A stretch of DNA of 64,000 nt, taken from positions 1,293,477-1,357,476 of the forward strand of contig JADWQD010000012.1 of the NCBI GenBank assembly GCA_016110215.1, in the 5' to 3' direction. Shown here one piece after another: positions 46,067 through 55,772 of the stretch. This DNA comes from Capronia americana (Eukaryota; Ascomycota; Eurotiomycetes; Chaetothyriales; Herpotrichiellaceae). Within the stretch, counting starts at the first letter, position 1. Every line of letters starts with the position of its first letter. The notes beneath the pieces are model-generated. The model saw only the letters and a list, made by a program, of their open reading frames with translations. It did no database searches and was not told the DNA's origin. The translations under genes and the position numbers were made by a program.

Positions 46067-47568
46067 TCACGCAACTACACTCTCGATGACCCCAAACGGC
46101 CCGGCCACAGGACTCCAGACCTTGACGACCTTCAGCCCAACGCTCCCCAGCAATGCTCTCCACTGTTTCTCCGTCCGCTGCATGGAGCAGAAGGTGGTCC
46201 GGCTAATGTCAGCCAGGCTCTCGAAGCCACTGCACCCGGTGGCGGGCAGGACTGTCTCGCAGACCAAAAGCCTCGACGTGCCGGGAGTCATGGCGGAGAT
46301 CTGGTTCTTGAGGATCTCGCGGCATTTGCTGTCGGGGAAGTCGTGCAGGACGCGGCGCATAAAGTAGATGCCAGCTCCTGTGTGGGTGCAACAAAGCGAC
46401 GCATGACGTTAGGGTCAGGATCAGAGTCAGATTCAGGGTCGGGGTCAGGGTCAGGGAACACAGGGTGAGCATGGCTTTCCTCCACCCGAGAGTAGGCAAC
46501 GTAACGTACCTTTAACGGGCTGCTCCGTGAAAAAGTCATACTCCATGACCTCAAATGCCGGCTTCTTTGCCCTCGCCTCGTCGACGATCTTGCCAAGGTC
46601 CTGCACGAGAAATCGTGCCTTGATGGCCGGGTGAGATTCCATGGCTTTCTCCGTCACCTGGCCGATCCCCCCGCCGACATCGACCATGGCCACGCCGTTC
46701 TGGCCGGCAGCTGCTCCGGCGGCCTCGAGGAGAGGAGCCGGGATTGGACTTGCAAGGATGTCCCCGGCCCCCTTCATAGCCGAGTTGAAGCGGACAAGCC
46801 GTGCTGGGTCGCTGCGTAGATAGGCGAAGAAATCTGTACCGGTGGCGTAATGCGACAGGGTGTTTTCAGGCTGCTCCGGGTTCTTGTACCCGAGCGACTT
46901 GAGGTAGGCTGGCATCTTTCCGATACATTCCCAGCTGCTGTCGAAACTGAGGGAGTGTCATTCATTAGTAACAAGGTCAGACGGACGGCAACGATCGAAA
47001 CTCACATGTGCTTATTCAGGTCCGCGATGGAGGTCCTGCTCAGTGCCTGTGAGACAGGTGTGTGAGCGTAGGTCTGCTCCCCGAGTTCGGCGACGATGTT
47101 GAATCCTGTCAAGACCCGCATGAGGCGTGCTGGATAGTCGAATTAGTCGAAGAGGCTCATTGCCATTCGGGATAATTCTCTCACCGATCAGCGTCTCATC
47201 CGCCCCGGTTTTCTTGGACAGCTCAGCCGCTGTCGTAGAGTATCCCAGATGGTTAAAGAGATCCAGCTCGAGTGCCGTGCGTACGACTGCATTCAGCCAT
47301 GGCTGGACAGAAGTCACCTTGTCAGAGCCTCGTCGGTTTCAACAGTCTCGGTGCTCACCTGGAAAGCGATCAAAGTGGCCTGCTGTTGCGGAACGACAGT
47401 CTCGCTCGCAAGTTTAGTCGCGGCTTTCCATATCTGCTGGCGTGCCTGGTCGACTCGTGGCTTCTTCGATCTGTCTTCGGGCGTCAATGACACATACGCT
47501 TCAATCGAGGCATTGATTGAATCTCGGAGAGCGAGAAGGCTCTTGAAGTCATCTGCAGGCGCCGCCAT
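46067..47568 (-). CDS. SAM-dependent O-methyltransferase (fungal polyketide/sterigmatocystin type)
   Basis: Five exons (47568-47359, 47302-47185, 47129-47006, 46946-46510, 46377-46067) encode 399 residues, the usual length for class II small-molecule O-methyltransferases. The N-terminal winged-helix dimerisation region contains TALELDLFNHLG and RLMRVLTGFNIVAEL. The SAM loop is VDVGGGIGQ (about 239-247), and the catalytic base sits in RRVLHDFPDSKC (His308). Relatives methylate phenolic hydroxyls of polyketides. The protein is probably cytosolic. Intron 4 (46509-46378, 132 nt) is longer than the others and contains an eight-unit TCAGGG-like repeat. It converges on the EthD gene; no core synthase gene is near, so the pathway is unknown. 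Confidence 0.9.
46409..46456. repeat. Telomere-like hexamer array inside an O-methyltransferase intron
   Basis: Eight hexamers in exact register: TTAGGG, TCAGGA, TCAGAG, TCAGAT, TCAGGG, TCGGGG, TCAGGG, TCAGGG. The unit resembles the fungal telomere repeat TTAGGG with T-to-C changes, and one unit is TTAGGG itself. It lies wholly within intron 4 of the O-methyltransferase. Confidence 0.85.
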
Positions 47569-49014
47569 CGATCACCCGAGCCCGTGTTTACCAGCGTCGA
47601 AAGCTTTGCGGTCTCGGACTGACAGTTTTACCTCTTGCGTGGTGAACAAAGAACAGAGTTGACCAGTCAGACTCCATCCACCGGACCTCGACACGATTTA
47701 TTGCCTGACCCCGGATGAGGTGAGGCTGGGCCTCCGCTTCGAAGGATTTTGAGCCTATTGAGATTGACCTGTTTAGGAGGTGGGTTCTAGCCGGGCACGG
47801 CTCGTATCGACCTGCATTGAGTATGGTACCTGGCTGGATTCAGGCGAGATGAGACTGGCCGCAGTATAAGGAAGCACAAGGTCTCGTTAACGCTGACGCG
47901 CCGCCACCTGATCCTCAGGGGGCTGCTTCTGGCCGGAACCAAATTCACCTCCACGTGCATGACATCTCAGGCACACCCGATAGCCGTCTGTCTCGCATGC
48001 GAGGTATGTATTCGAAAGGCATGTAAACGGCCTCTCGTCAGAATACTGTACCCTCCGGACCTCACCTGTCACCTTTGTAGGTGCGCTCCGTACTGGTAAC
48101 ACCCCGACAGACCTACAGTAATTAGGATACCTGTAAAGCAGAGTCAGCAGCCACACGTGAAACCTCGGGGCCATCTTCTGCCCAACATAAGACGACGGCC
48201 CAGGCCCCAACTTGGCAATAGAACTTCCCGCCCCCGAATCCGTCGTGCGTTGTTGTCGACCTATCATAGCCGATTCCTTTTTAGCCATATACGACGACGG
48301 GACACGCACACCCGATGAGATACGTGCTCCACCGTATCAATCTCCCCGCCAGATGTGCAGGTGTTAGAATTAAGAGCCGGGTGGCAGGTAAGCAGCAAGC
48401 TGGAATGGGAATGTGATGGCTACCGAACAAGGAACACATTAAGCGATTTTGCACAGTAAGTACCCTCTGTTGACTCTTTTCATGGGCACGCAGTGGTCGT
48501 CATCACGGAAAAAGAGCACATCTGTGCGACAAAAAGCGGCAGCAGCGTCGTGAGGTACTGTAGGAGTGGGAGCAATGAATTCATCACGCCGGCCATAGCG
48601 CCAACAATCTCCCATTATGGTTTCGTTTTCAGGGCAGGATGCCATAGCAGAGCAAGGAACTGAGGACACAAACAAATGAATATGTCAGACTGAGTCGAGT
48701 ACATGGCCCGACTCTCTTCCCACCTCCGCGCCATCGCACGCTGCACCCCGCAGCGTTCGTACGTCCTTGGTTGATAGCATACCACCATATCCTCGTCACG
48801 GCCGCTCAACGACCTGTCGTTACACTTCGTATTCCCCATGTCGAATGACGATTAAGATGGAATGGCTTCCCTGGCGGGCTTGTGCATTCAGAGCAACGTC
48901 AGAGTTCGACATCAATCCAGGGCCCGGCTTGTCTTCGTGGCATTCATTCATCTTACGTGGTTCACATGGCCCTGCTCGGTAGCCAATGTCTATGTTTCGA
49001 GGTCTTGAAGACGT
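47569..49014. other. Interval between the O-methyltransferase and CKA1
   Basis: About 1.45 kb between two minus-strand genes. It should contain the O-methyltransferase promoter and the CKA1 3' UTR. Open frames of up to 140 codons are present but show no domain or splice structure. I see no gene or repeat. Confidence 0.4.
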
Positions 49015-50195
49015 TCAAGAAACATGGTTCTGCGAATTCTGCTGCTGAGCGGCTTGCGTCCTCACTGGTGCGAAATAGGGATGGGCCATGGCTTCTTGAG
49101 CAGTAAGACGTTCCTATAGCCCCAGTCAGTTCACATCATCAGCAGCCGCGAAAATTCTCCCGGGAACGCACCTGATGGTCATATCTCAGCAACTTATCGA
49201 GAAAGTCAATAGCCTCGGGGCTCACGAAGCGCTGGTTGTCGGCATTGACAAAGCTCTGCCATGGCTTCTTCGGAAATCTGCTTAGTATATCGTCGTACTG
49301 TGCGTCCAGCTCAATATCATAGCGATCAAGGTACTCGAACAAATCATCGGTGCCGAGGACTTTGGCGATCTTGACCAATTGATCCGAGTTGGAATTGCCA
49401 TGGAAGAAGGGCTCTTTGCGGAAGATCATCGAGGCAAACATGGCGCCCAGGGACCACATATCGAGAGAGTAGTCGTACTCCTGATAGTCGACTAGAAGCT
49501 CGGGGCCCTTAAAGTAGCGGGACGCGACGCGGACGTTGTATTCTGTGCCAGAATGGTAGAATTCGGCGAGACCCCAATCGATTAGTCGAAGCTGTCAATG
49601 AGTCAACACCAGCCATATCTATCGCGCCATGTCAGTTCCCCTGCGTACCTTTCTTTTCGCATGGTCGATCATAACGTTATGCGGCTTGACGTCTCGATGC
49701 ATGATCCCCTTGGAATGGCAGAAATCCAGGGCCTTGAGCAGCTCGAAGATATAGTAGCGCACGTCGTAGTCGACGAACCGCGGATAGAGGGTCCTGAAAT
49801 CGGTGTTGTCGACGTTCTCAAAGACCAGCGATGGAGTCTTGCTCTGGCTGTCTCGCACCACGTCCAACAGGGCCACAATATTCGGACCTCCGGAAAGGTT
49901 CTGTAAGATCTTGATTTCACGCTTTATCTTCTTCTTCTTGACAGGCTTCAGGACTTTGATGACGCATTTCTGGTAGTTGACGATGTTGATGCCTTCGAAC
50001 ACTTCAGAGTACTTTCCTCTCCCTGTGCGCTTGTCAGTAGCTGCGCTCCGCCTCGTGGCTTGTGCGATTGGTGGCCTCACCGATCTTTCGGACGATTTCG
50101 TAGTTTTCTAGAACGCCCCATGAAATGGCGACAGAATCGTAGTCCCAGTAGGACCGCGGCATATTGGCGTTGACATCGGCGTAGACTCGCGCCAT
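49015..50195 (-). CDS. CKA1: Casein kinase 2 catalytic subunit alpha
   Basis: Four exons (50195-50081, 50022-49649, 49591-49172, 49113-49015) give 335 residues, the standard CK2-alpha length. The N-terminus is MARVYADVNANMPRSYWDY, typical of the family. The nucleotide loop is GRGKYSEVFEG (from residue 39), the ATP lysine is in VIKVLK (Lys61), the basic substrate/heparin cluster is PVKKKKIKREIK, the catalytic loop is HRDVKPHN (147-154), and the CK2-specific DWG (Asp168) replaces the usual DFG. RVASRYFKGPELL and EYDYSLDMWSLG follow, and the last exon gives ERLTAQEAMAHPYF. CK2 is a constitutive acidophilic Ser/Thr kinase of nucleus and cytoplasm, in a tetramer with beta subunits. It is divergent from RPP1. 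All key residues are intact. Confidence 0.97.
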
Positions 50196-50676
50196 GGCTG
50201 CGGGTGCGACGGTCTGGTGAATGGAGGATGATGTTGTGTCATGCGATTGTGGGCGCAGGGAGTGGGTAGCAAGGCGGGATATCACGAGAACTGAAACAGC
50301 CCGCCCGCAGAAGGCTATCGCGTCAGGCCGGCAGGGATCGAAGATTGCGAGAAGGGAACAATGTGGGCTTGAACAAGTGTCGGAATCGCATGGAGTTGAG
50401 CCCGGCAGGGCAGATGCAAGATGCGATGTAGATGTGGGAGCCTTTGCGATCTGCGTGGGGAGCCAAAACCTCCGGATTTAATTTCCGAGGCTCCGGGAAG
50501 CCGAGAGCTCGCATCGACTTTTGGAGTTGAACGAACCGCAGTTCTGGTCAACGGCAATACTACCTCTGACGTGAATGCTGGTGCCCGCTCAGAATCCTCC
50601 AGCGACTACCTGAGCTCCAACATGCTGACTGTCGCTGACATCGACCTGGCGCACAGTTGCGTCCCTTACCGACAAG
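50196..50676. promoter_or_regulatory. Divergent promoter between CKA1 and RPP1
   Basis: The start codons of the two divergent genes are 481 bp apart. There is no obvious TATA box, as is common for housekeeping promoters. I see no coding potential beyond chance frames. Confidence 0.45.
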
Positions 50677-51591
50677 ATGCCGTTCCATGATCTGAACCTG
50701 CCCTACACGACCAACCATGCAGACCTCTCGCACACCTTGGCCTTCCACGCCGAGTTAGGCTATTCGATTATTGCCATCTCCCTAGCCGTGACAGGGAAAC
50801 TCCCTTCTACGCCTCAAGAGATCCCCATCTCAGTCCTTACAATCCCCAAGACCGTCACGACGGTCCTTACACGGCTCACAGTAACCATCTCTGACACAAC
50901 CCAAAACCACCGTCTCACGCAGTTCTCCCCCGCCTACAACCTCCTGGCCTTGCGCCCAACCACGGAAAAGACGCTTCAACTTTGCTGCACGTCACTCGAG
51001 TGCGATTTGATCTCCCTCGATCTATCTCAACGCCTGACCCATAACATCAAATTCAAGACCGTTTCGTCCGCTTTGCAGCGCGGCATTCGTTTTGAGATAT
51101 GTTACGGTCCCGCCATACAGGCATCGGGAAATAGTGAGGCGAGGAGGAACCTGATCAGCGGAGCGACTCAGCTCATCAGAGCCACGAGAGGGAGGGGGAT
51201 TATTTTGAGCAGTGAAGCGAGGAATGCGTTGGGCGTGAGGGGGCCGCATGACGTGATTAATCTTGCGCAGATATGGGGCCTAGGTCAGGAGAGAGGAAAG
51301 GAAGCGCTCTGCGAGGAAGCCGAGAAAGTTGTGCGGTTAGCAGCCATGAAGAGGACAAGCTTTAGAGGAATCATAGACGTTGTCGACGGCGGTGGACAAG
51401 CAATCGAGAAGGGTAAAGACGCTGAGAAGGTGGAAGCGGTCGTCACTACCGGGGTGAAGCGAAAGGCAGCCGCAACCTCCCCGACGGCGTCCATATCTCG
51501 AAAAGATCAGACTATTTCACAGGAGAAGCCACTCTCCAAGCGAGAACTAAAGAGAAGGGCGAAAAAGGCGAAATTGGAAGCAGTAGCCTGA
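50677..51591 (+). CDS. RPP1: RNase P/MRP protein subunit RPP1 (p30 homolog)
   Basis: A single exon of 304 residues, the usual size for RPP1/Rpp30. The N-terminal MPFHDLNLPY and the AFHAELGYSIIAIS segment match the PHP-like TIM-barrel of the RNase P p30 family (PF01876). Further family segments are LECDLISLDLSQRL, FEICYGPAI and NLISGATQLIRATRGRGIILSSEA. The C-terminal 60 residues are Lys/Arg-rich (SKRELKRRAKKAKLE), probably nuclear targeting or RNA contact. RPP1 is a shared subunit of RNase P (tRNA 5' maturation) and RNase MRP (rRNA processing) in the nucleolus. It diverges from CKA1. Confidence 0.93.
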   Translation: MPFHDLNLPYTTNHADLSHTLAFHAELGYSIIAISLAVTGKLPSTPQEIPISVLTIPKTVTTVLTRLTVTISDTTQNHRLTQFSPAYNLLALRPTTEKTLQLCCTSLECDLISLDLSQRLTHNIKFKTVSSALQRGIRFEICYGPAIQASGNSEARRNLISGATQLIRATRGRGIILSSEARNALGVRGPHDVINLAQIWGLGQERGKEALCEEAEKVVRLAAMKRTSFRGIIDVVDGGGQAIEKGKDAEKVEAVVTTGVKRKAAATSPTASISRKDQTISQEKPLSKRELKRRAKKAKLEAVA

Positions 51592-51899
51592 AACGGTCAT
51601 GGTAGTAAGACAGGGCCCGACTACGCTGGTGCTGATACAGCCCGCGTCCAGGATACCTCTGCGTTGCATTTTCTATCAAGCATGACACACCCGCTAAAGG
51701 TGGTCAACAACAATAGCCGGTGTGCTCCAGAACCCAGTCGGGTTCGAGCTCCGCCAATTGTCCAATATACAAGAAATGAAAGGGGAAAAATATGCTACTC
51801 TTGTTCCGAGAGTAGGTGGTCTCATCCATCGCTTCGCCTCATTTCCAACAGGGGTATAAAATATGTCGTCTGTAGATGTTGCATGGATTTTGTTTCCGT
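51592..51899. other. Convergent spacer downstream of RPP1
   Basis: The 308 bp between the RPP1 stop and the stop of the secreted-protein gene should hold both 3' UTRs. No other feature is seen. Confidence 0.45.
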
Positions 51900-53046
51900 C
51901 TATGATAACAGTGTCGGCGCTGGCGCTCTCCTCCCGATACCCAAGGTGTAAGCGTTTTTGAGCGTCAGAGTGGCTGGATCGATGGTATTGAAGGAGCCGG
52001 CCGGGAACCCATTACTGTCTCCAGCAGGGCTTGAGGCGGCTTCCGCACTTGCCGAAGAGGTACTTGCGGAAGAAGATGAAGTTGTCGTAGTTGTAGTGGT
52101 GGATGGAGAAGATAAGGCTGCGGCTGGTACTGTGGTGGTGGTGGTGGTGGTGCTTGATGTTGACGAGCTCTTTGTGGTTGTGCTTGTCGAAACTTTGGGC
52201 GGGGGAGCCACATCTGATTTAGTAGGCTGGGCTTCGTTAGATGAAACGATGCTGCTAGAGCTAGAAGTTTCCGTACCAGAAGACGCAGCCGCCGAAGCAC
52301 CTAAGCGAGCAACAGTTAGCATAAGGCTTTCTTGGGATCCCATTGAAAAACTCACTTGACTCTCCAAAGAAGCCGCCCGGAGAAACAGTTGCAGTGGCCA
52401 TAGCGGGTGGAGGACCAGCAACAGTCACGCCAGTCTTCACCGCTTCCGAGGCTGGGATGGAAGAGAGGCCAGGTGTGATCGAAACGCTGGCAGTGAATAC
52501 TGGCGCCTCGACCGCACCCCCAGCTCCCGAACCCCAATCCCAAGAGGGAAGGCCGGTGGGAGGGGGACCGCACCAACACCCAGGTGGAGCGTTCTGCCAC
52601 TGGGTGACATATGCGGTCACAGTGCTTCCCATGCAGGGCGACACAGCCGTGACAGTTGTCTAAATTTTACTGTCAGTGGCGCCATTGGTGAATTCGAATC
52701 GGGACTTACAGTCTCGGTCTTGGTCTGGGTGTACGGAGGTGGGCAGGTCTGAGGCGGGCAGGTCTGAACAGCAACTTGGGTCGTTGGTGAAGCTTGCCAC
52801 TCGCTCGTGTACTGGTTTTTGCCACCCCAAGAGCCACCTCCTTGACCCTGACCTCCCCAAGAGCCACCACCTTGGCCGCCGCCGTATTGGTCTCCACCGC
52901 CGTATCCACCATCACCACCAGCGGAAGCCTGATGCGACAGTTAGCCAAGATGCAACACAAGACTTGGAGGGTCGCAGAAGTCGACATACTTGCGCCAGGC
53001 AAGCGGCCAGAACTGAAAGAGCAAAGAAGGAGCGGACTGCCGGCAT
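51900..53046 (-). CDS. Secreted Gly-rich and Ser/Thr-rich low-complexity protein
   Basis: Four exons (53046-52990, 52928-52710, 52659-52356, 52300-51900) encode 326 residues. The first exon is a clean signal peptide (MPAVRSFFALSVLAACLAQ), probably cut after ASA. Next comes a Gly-rich stretch with GGGSWGG repeats, then TCPPQTCPPPYTQTKTET, SPCMGS and GCWCGPP cysteine pairs (about 75-120). The last exon is almost entirely Ser/Thr with Thr runs (about 225-300), a likely heavily O-mannosylated stalk. The C-terminus is not hydrophobic, so I see no GPI signal. It looks like a cell-wall or extracellular protein of fungi. Three frames hide the exons, and all junctions fit GT-AG with CTAAC-type branch points. 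Function is unknown. Confidence 0.78.
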
Positions 53047-53712
53047 CGCGTCTGAGTATGTAATACTTTTCTTTCAAAAAGGAATGGCGAAAGGAAAGGG
53101 AATTAGATGGCTGGACCAGCAACACAATGAACGAACGACTTGTTGGGAGGAGAGATGGAGATGGAGGTGAGAGAGAAGAAATGCGAAACTCGAGCCTCTA
53201 AATGGACATTTTGAACCTCTGAAGGGCAGGGGAGAAGCGACATCCCGTCAAATTGAAGGGGAAGTGCTGTTTTCGGTGTGATGGACATCCGGACAGCGGC
53301 TTCAGACGACGAATGCTACGGAGTGAGGTAGCGAAATCGACGGCGAGGTGAGCCGAAGTGCTTGCATCCGCTGACCACACGGCCACGATTGGGCGAAGCG
53401 TTTTCTCAAACGCATCATGCGACGTTTCGATCTTCAGCCAAGTCTCGGACGTCAGCCATCCAGTGGCTGTACCGTGTCAGGTTGAGGCCGGGTTGTAGCA
53501 GAAGGTGTTTGTTGAGACAGGGGGTGTTTCATGGCTGGGCGCTTGGCACAGGAGCGCAGCGCAGCCACATGGCCGGCAGCTCATTGGCCAGCCTTATCAC
53601 GGTCTAGATGCGCTAGTCATACAGCCTCGTGCGTCCGCGGCGACTCAGCGTTGCATCGTCTACCGAGCAGTGTCCAGCCATTCTTTAATCGCATGCGCCC
53701 TTGCCCGCATTG
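53047..53712. other. Spacer between the secreted-protein gene and HTS1
   Basis: A 666-bp gap that should carry the promoter of the secreted-protein gene and the HTS1 3' UTR. No coding region or repeat is seen. Confidence 0.4.
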
Positions 53713-55419
53713 CTACTTGTCAAGCTGTTCCAACACCGCTTGCACCTTGGCGACAAGGTCCTCCCCCTTCACAAGAACACCATCTTTTTCCGGATGACCG
53801 TCAGGCAGGCCCATCTGCTTCACCTTGACCTCGCCCCGTGCCTGCTCGTCTTCACCCAAAATGACCGCGACAGGTGCCGCGGCGCGGTCTGCGAGCTGAA
53901 ATTGCTTCTGTAATTTGGCCTTCTGCTTGGAGAACGTCTCTGCCCGAAGACCTGCGTCTCTCAGAGCAGCCAAAACGTCGATACGCTCCTCGAACATCCC
54001 GCTGAAGCCGGACCCGCCAAATGCCATGATATAAGCATCCGTTCTGTTGGGCTTGATGTAGCTGAAGCGCTCGCCCTTCGCAATCCTGGCCTTGGTAATG
54101 GCAATTATTCTATCGATGCCGAAGCTCACACCGACACAAGGCATGTTGGCACCAGGCCTAAAGCGTTCAACGAGGTGGTCGTAGCGACCACCAGCCGCGA
54201 CAGAGCCGACACCGACCGTGGGGTCGTCTGATCTATCTTCGTCTTCAGAGACTTTCTTCTTCTCCTTTCCTCTCCTGGGGACACCGTTCGCGGTGCTGTT
54301 CGTAGCCACGGGAGGATCAGTCGAGCCTGACTCTGTCGAAGCAGCGGGTGGCATCGGGGGTGCGGATTCTTCGACTGCGGTGGGGGCAGGTGCGCTCACA
54401 CCGGCGGATCCTTCGGTGACAACTTCATAGATGACTCCCGTGTAATAGTCAAGACCGCGTGCTAATGAGAGGTCGAAGGAAATTTTGTCCAAGGCCTTCC
54501 ATCTCTGCAAATACCGCATAAGCAGTCCCATTTCTTCAATCCCTTTCTTCGCCTTTGGGTTGTTCATGAGAGCCTCGTCCTTCTGCAGTTCCTCGAGTAA
54601 TTCTTTGCCGCCCTTTCTCGTAACGTATGTCCGAATCTTGTCCGCGACGGATTCGTCAAGCCCTTTCTGCTCGACCATTTCCTTCTTGACCTCCTCCCAC
54701 GGCAATTTATCCAGTTTGTCAACCGCGCTGGATATTGATCTCAGCTTGTCCTCCGGGACACCGCTCACTTCAAAGAGCCCGTCCAGGATTCTCCTGTCAT
54801 TGAGTTTGATTGTGTACCCCGTCCACTCCAATGCCTCAAAAATCTTGACCACGCATGAGAGAATTTCACTGTCGTTGAACATGGGGGCCGTCTCGCCAGC
54901 AAAGTCGATATCGCATTGCCAAAACTCTCGCATGCGCCCTTTAGAGACGGCCGGTTGATCTCTCCGATAAACCTTTCCAATCGCGTAACGCTTCGAACTC
55001 TCGATGTCTGGGTTCATAGCTAACCATCTGGCGAACGGAACGGTCATGTCGTAGCGTAACGAAAGGAGCTCTCCGCCTTGATCTTGCAGATCGTAGATTA
55101 ATTTGGAGTCTTCGCCATATTTGCCCTTCAACACCTCTTGCAACTCGAAGACGGGCGTATCCAATTCCTGCGCGCGATATTTCTCGAACACGGTCTCGAT
55201 TTGGCGGCGAATGGCCCTCAGGAGGACAATATCATCGCCGGACCAGTCGCGTGTGCCCTTGGGGTTCTTGAGTGTCTCCTTGTTCTTGTTCTTCTTCTCT
55301 TTCGCCATCGTGGCACAGGCTCGCCTGCAATAGCTTAGACGGACAGGTTGTAGCGACGCGGGTACAGAAATTCGGTTACTCAGTGAGGACGTGCGCCAAA
55401 GTCGCAACGGACGGCACAT
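53713..55419 (-). CDS. HTS1: Histidyl-tRNA synthetase, mitochondrial and cytosolic forms from one gene
   Basis: A single exon of 568 codons. Class II features are clear: PKGTRDW at the start of the catalytic domain, motif 2 (LRYDMTVPFARWLA, KRYAIGKVYRRDQP, REFWQCDIDF), the histidine A motif LARGLDYYTGVIYE, AAGGRYDHL and the C-terminal anticodon-binding domain. A low-complexity insert of about 60 residues (Ala/Pro/Ser then Lys/Glu) lies between the histidine A motif and GGRYDHL; similar inserts are known in filamentous-fungal HisRS. Two in-frame ATGs exist. 55419 gives a basic 37-residue presequence (RLWRTSSLSNRISVP) in a weak context (T at -3). 55308 gives MAKEKKNKNK in a strong context (A at -3, G at +4). 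Yeast HTS1 makes mitochondrial and cytosolic enzymes in the same way. Confidence 0.97.
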   Translation of the reverse strand: MCRPLRLWRTSSLSNRISVPASLQPVRLSYCRRACATMAKEKKNKNKETLKNPKGTRDWSGDDIVLLRAIRRQIETVFEKYRAQELDTPVFELQEVLKGKYGEDSKLIYDLQDQGGELLSLRYDMTVPFARWLAMNPDIESSKRYAIGKVYRRDQPAVSKGRMREFWQCDIDFAGETAPMFNDSEILSCVVKIFEALEWTGYTIKLNDRRILDGLFEVSGVPEDKLRSISSAVDKLDKLPWEEVKKEMVEQKGLDESVADKIRTYVTRKGGKELLEELQKDEALMNNPKAKKGIEEMGLLMRYLQRWKALDKISFDLSLARGLDYYTGVIYEVVTEGSAGVSAPAPTAVEESAPPMPPAASTESGSTDPPVATNSTANGVPRRGKEKKKVSEDEDRSDDPTVGVGSVAAGGRYDHLVERFRPGANMPCVGVSFGIDRIIAITKARIAKGERFSYIKPNRTDAYIMAFGGSGFSGMFEERIDVLAALRDAGLRAETFSKQKAKLQKQFQLADRAAAPVAVILGEDEQARGEVKVKQMGLPDGHPEKDGVLVKGEDLVAKVQAVLEQLDK

Positions 55420-55772
55420 ATAGCAATTGGCGTAGTCTGACTGGACACAGTTAATGGTGAGAATTTAAGTGAGATGTAAATAGATTTGGGTACGCAAGTC
55501 ACGTGCTATATTTCGACTCATCGATGGGCAGGTGGGCAGGTTCCTTCTCCCTGTGTAGGTGCTTCTCCTCGCCAACCTCTCACGACAGAACGAGTCTCGC
55601 AGCCTACTAGAACTGGCAGCCGCCCTGTTCACAAGAAGAATACTCGTAGACAACCATGAAGCACATTTTAGAAGCTACCTCAGACCTGCTACCTAGATCC
55701 ACGATACCAGCTTCCAGCAGAATACCGGCACAAGCCTGCACTCTTTGACCGTCACAACCTTGACCTCCATCA
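55420..55772. other. Spacer between HTS1 and acrB
   Basis: A 353-bp gap between two minus-strand genes, expected to hold the HTS1 promoter and the acrB 3' UTR. Nothing else is seen. Confidence 0.4.

Noticed and set aside
46409..46456. True telomere or chromosome end
   Set aside because: The array is short and degenerate, lies inside a gene, and is flanked on both sides by ordinary genes.
46378..46509. Coding use of the hexamer array (Asp-Pro/Asp-Ser repeats in the minus frame)
   Set aside because: The frame that reads the repeat as Asp-Pro is not the frame of exon 4. In the exon-4 frame a stop occurs inside the intron.
53713..55419. The low-complexity insert in histidyl-tRNA synthetase as an unspliced intron
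   Set aside because: It stays in frame, lacks GT..AG ends with a branch point in the right places, and similar inserts are known in filamentous-fungal HisRS.
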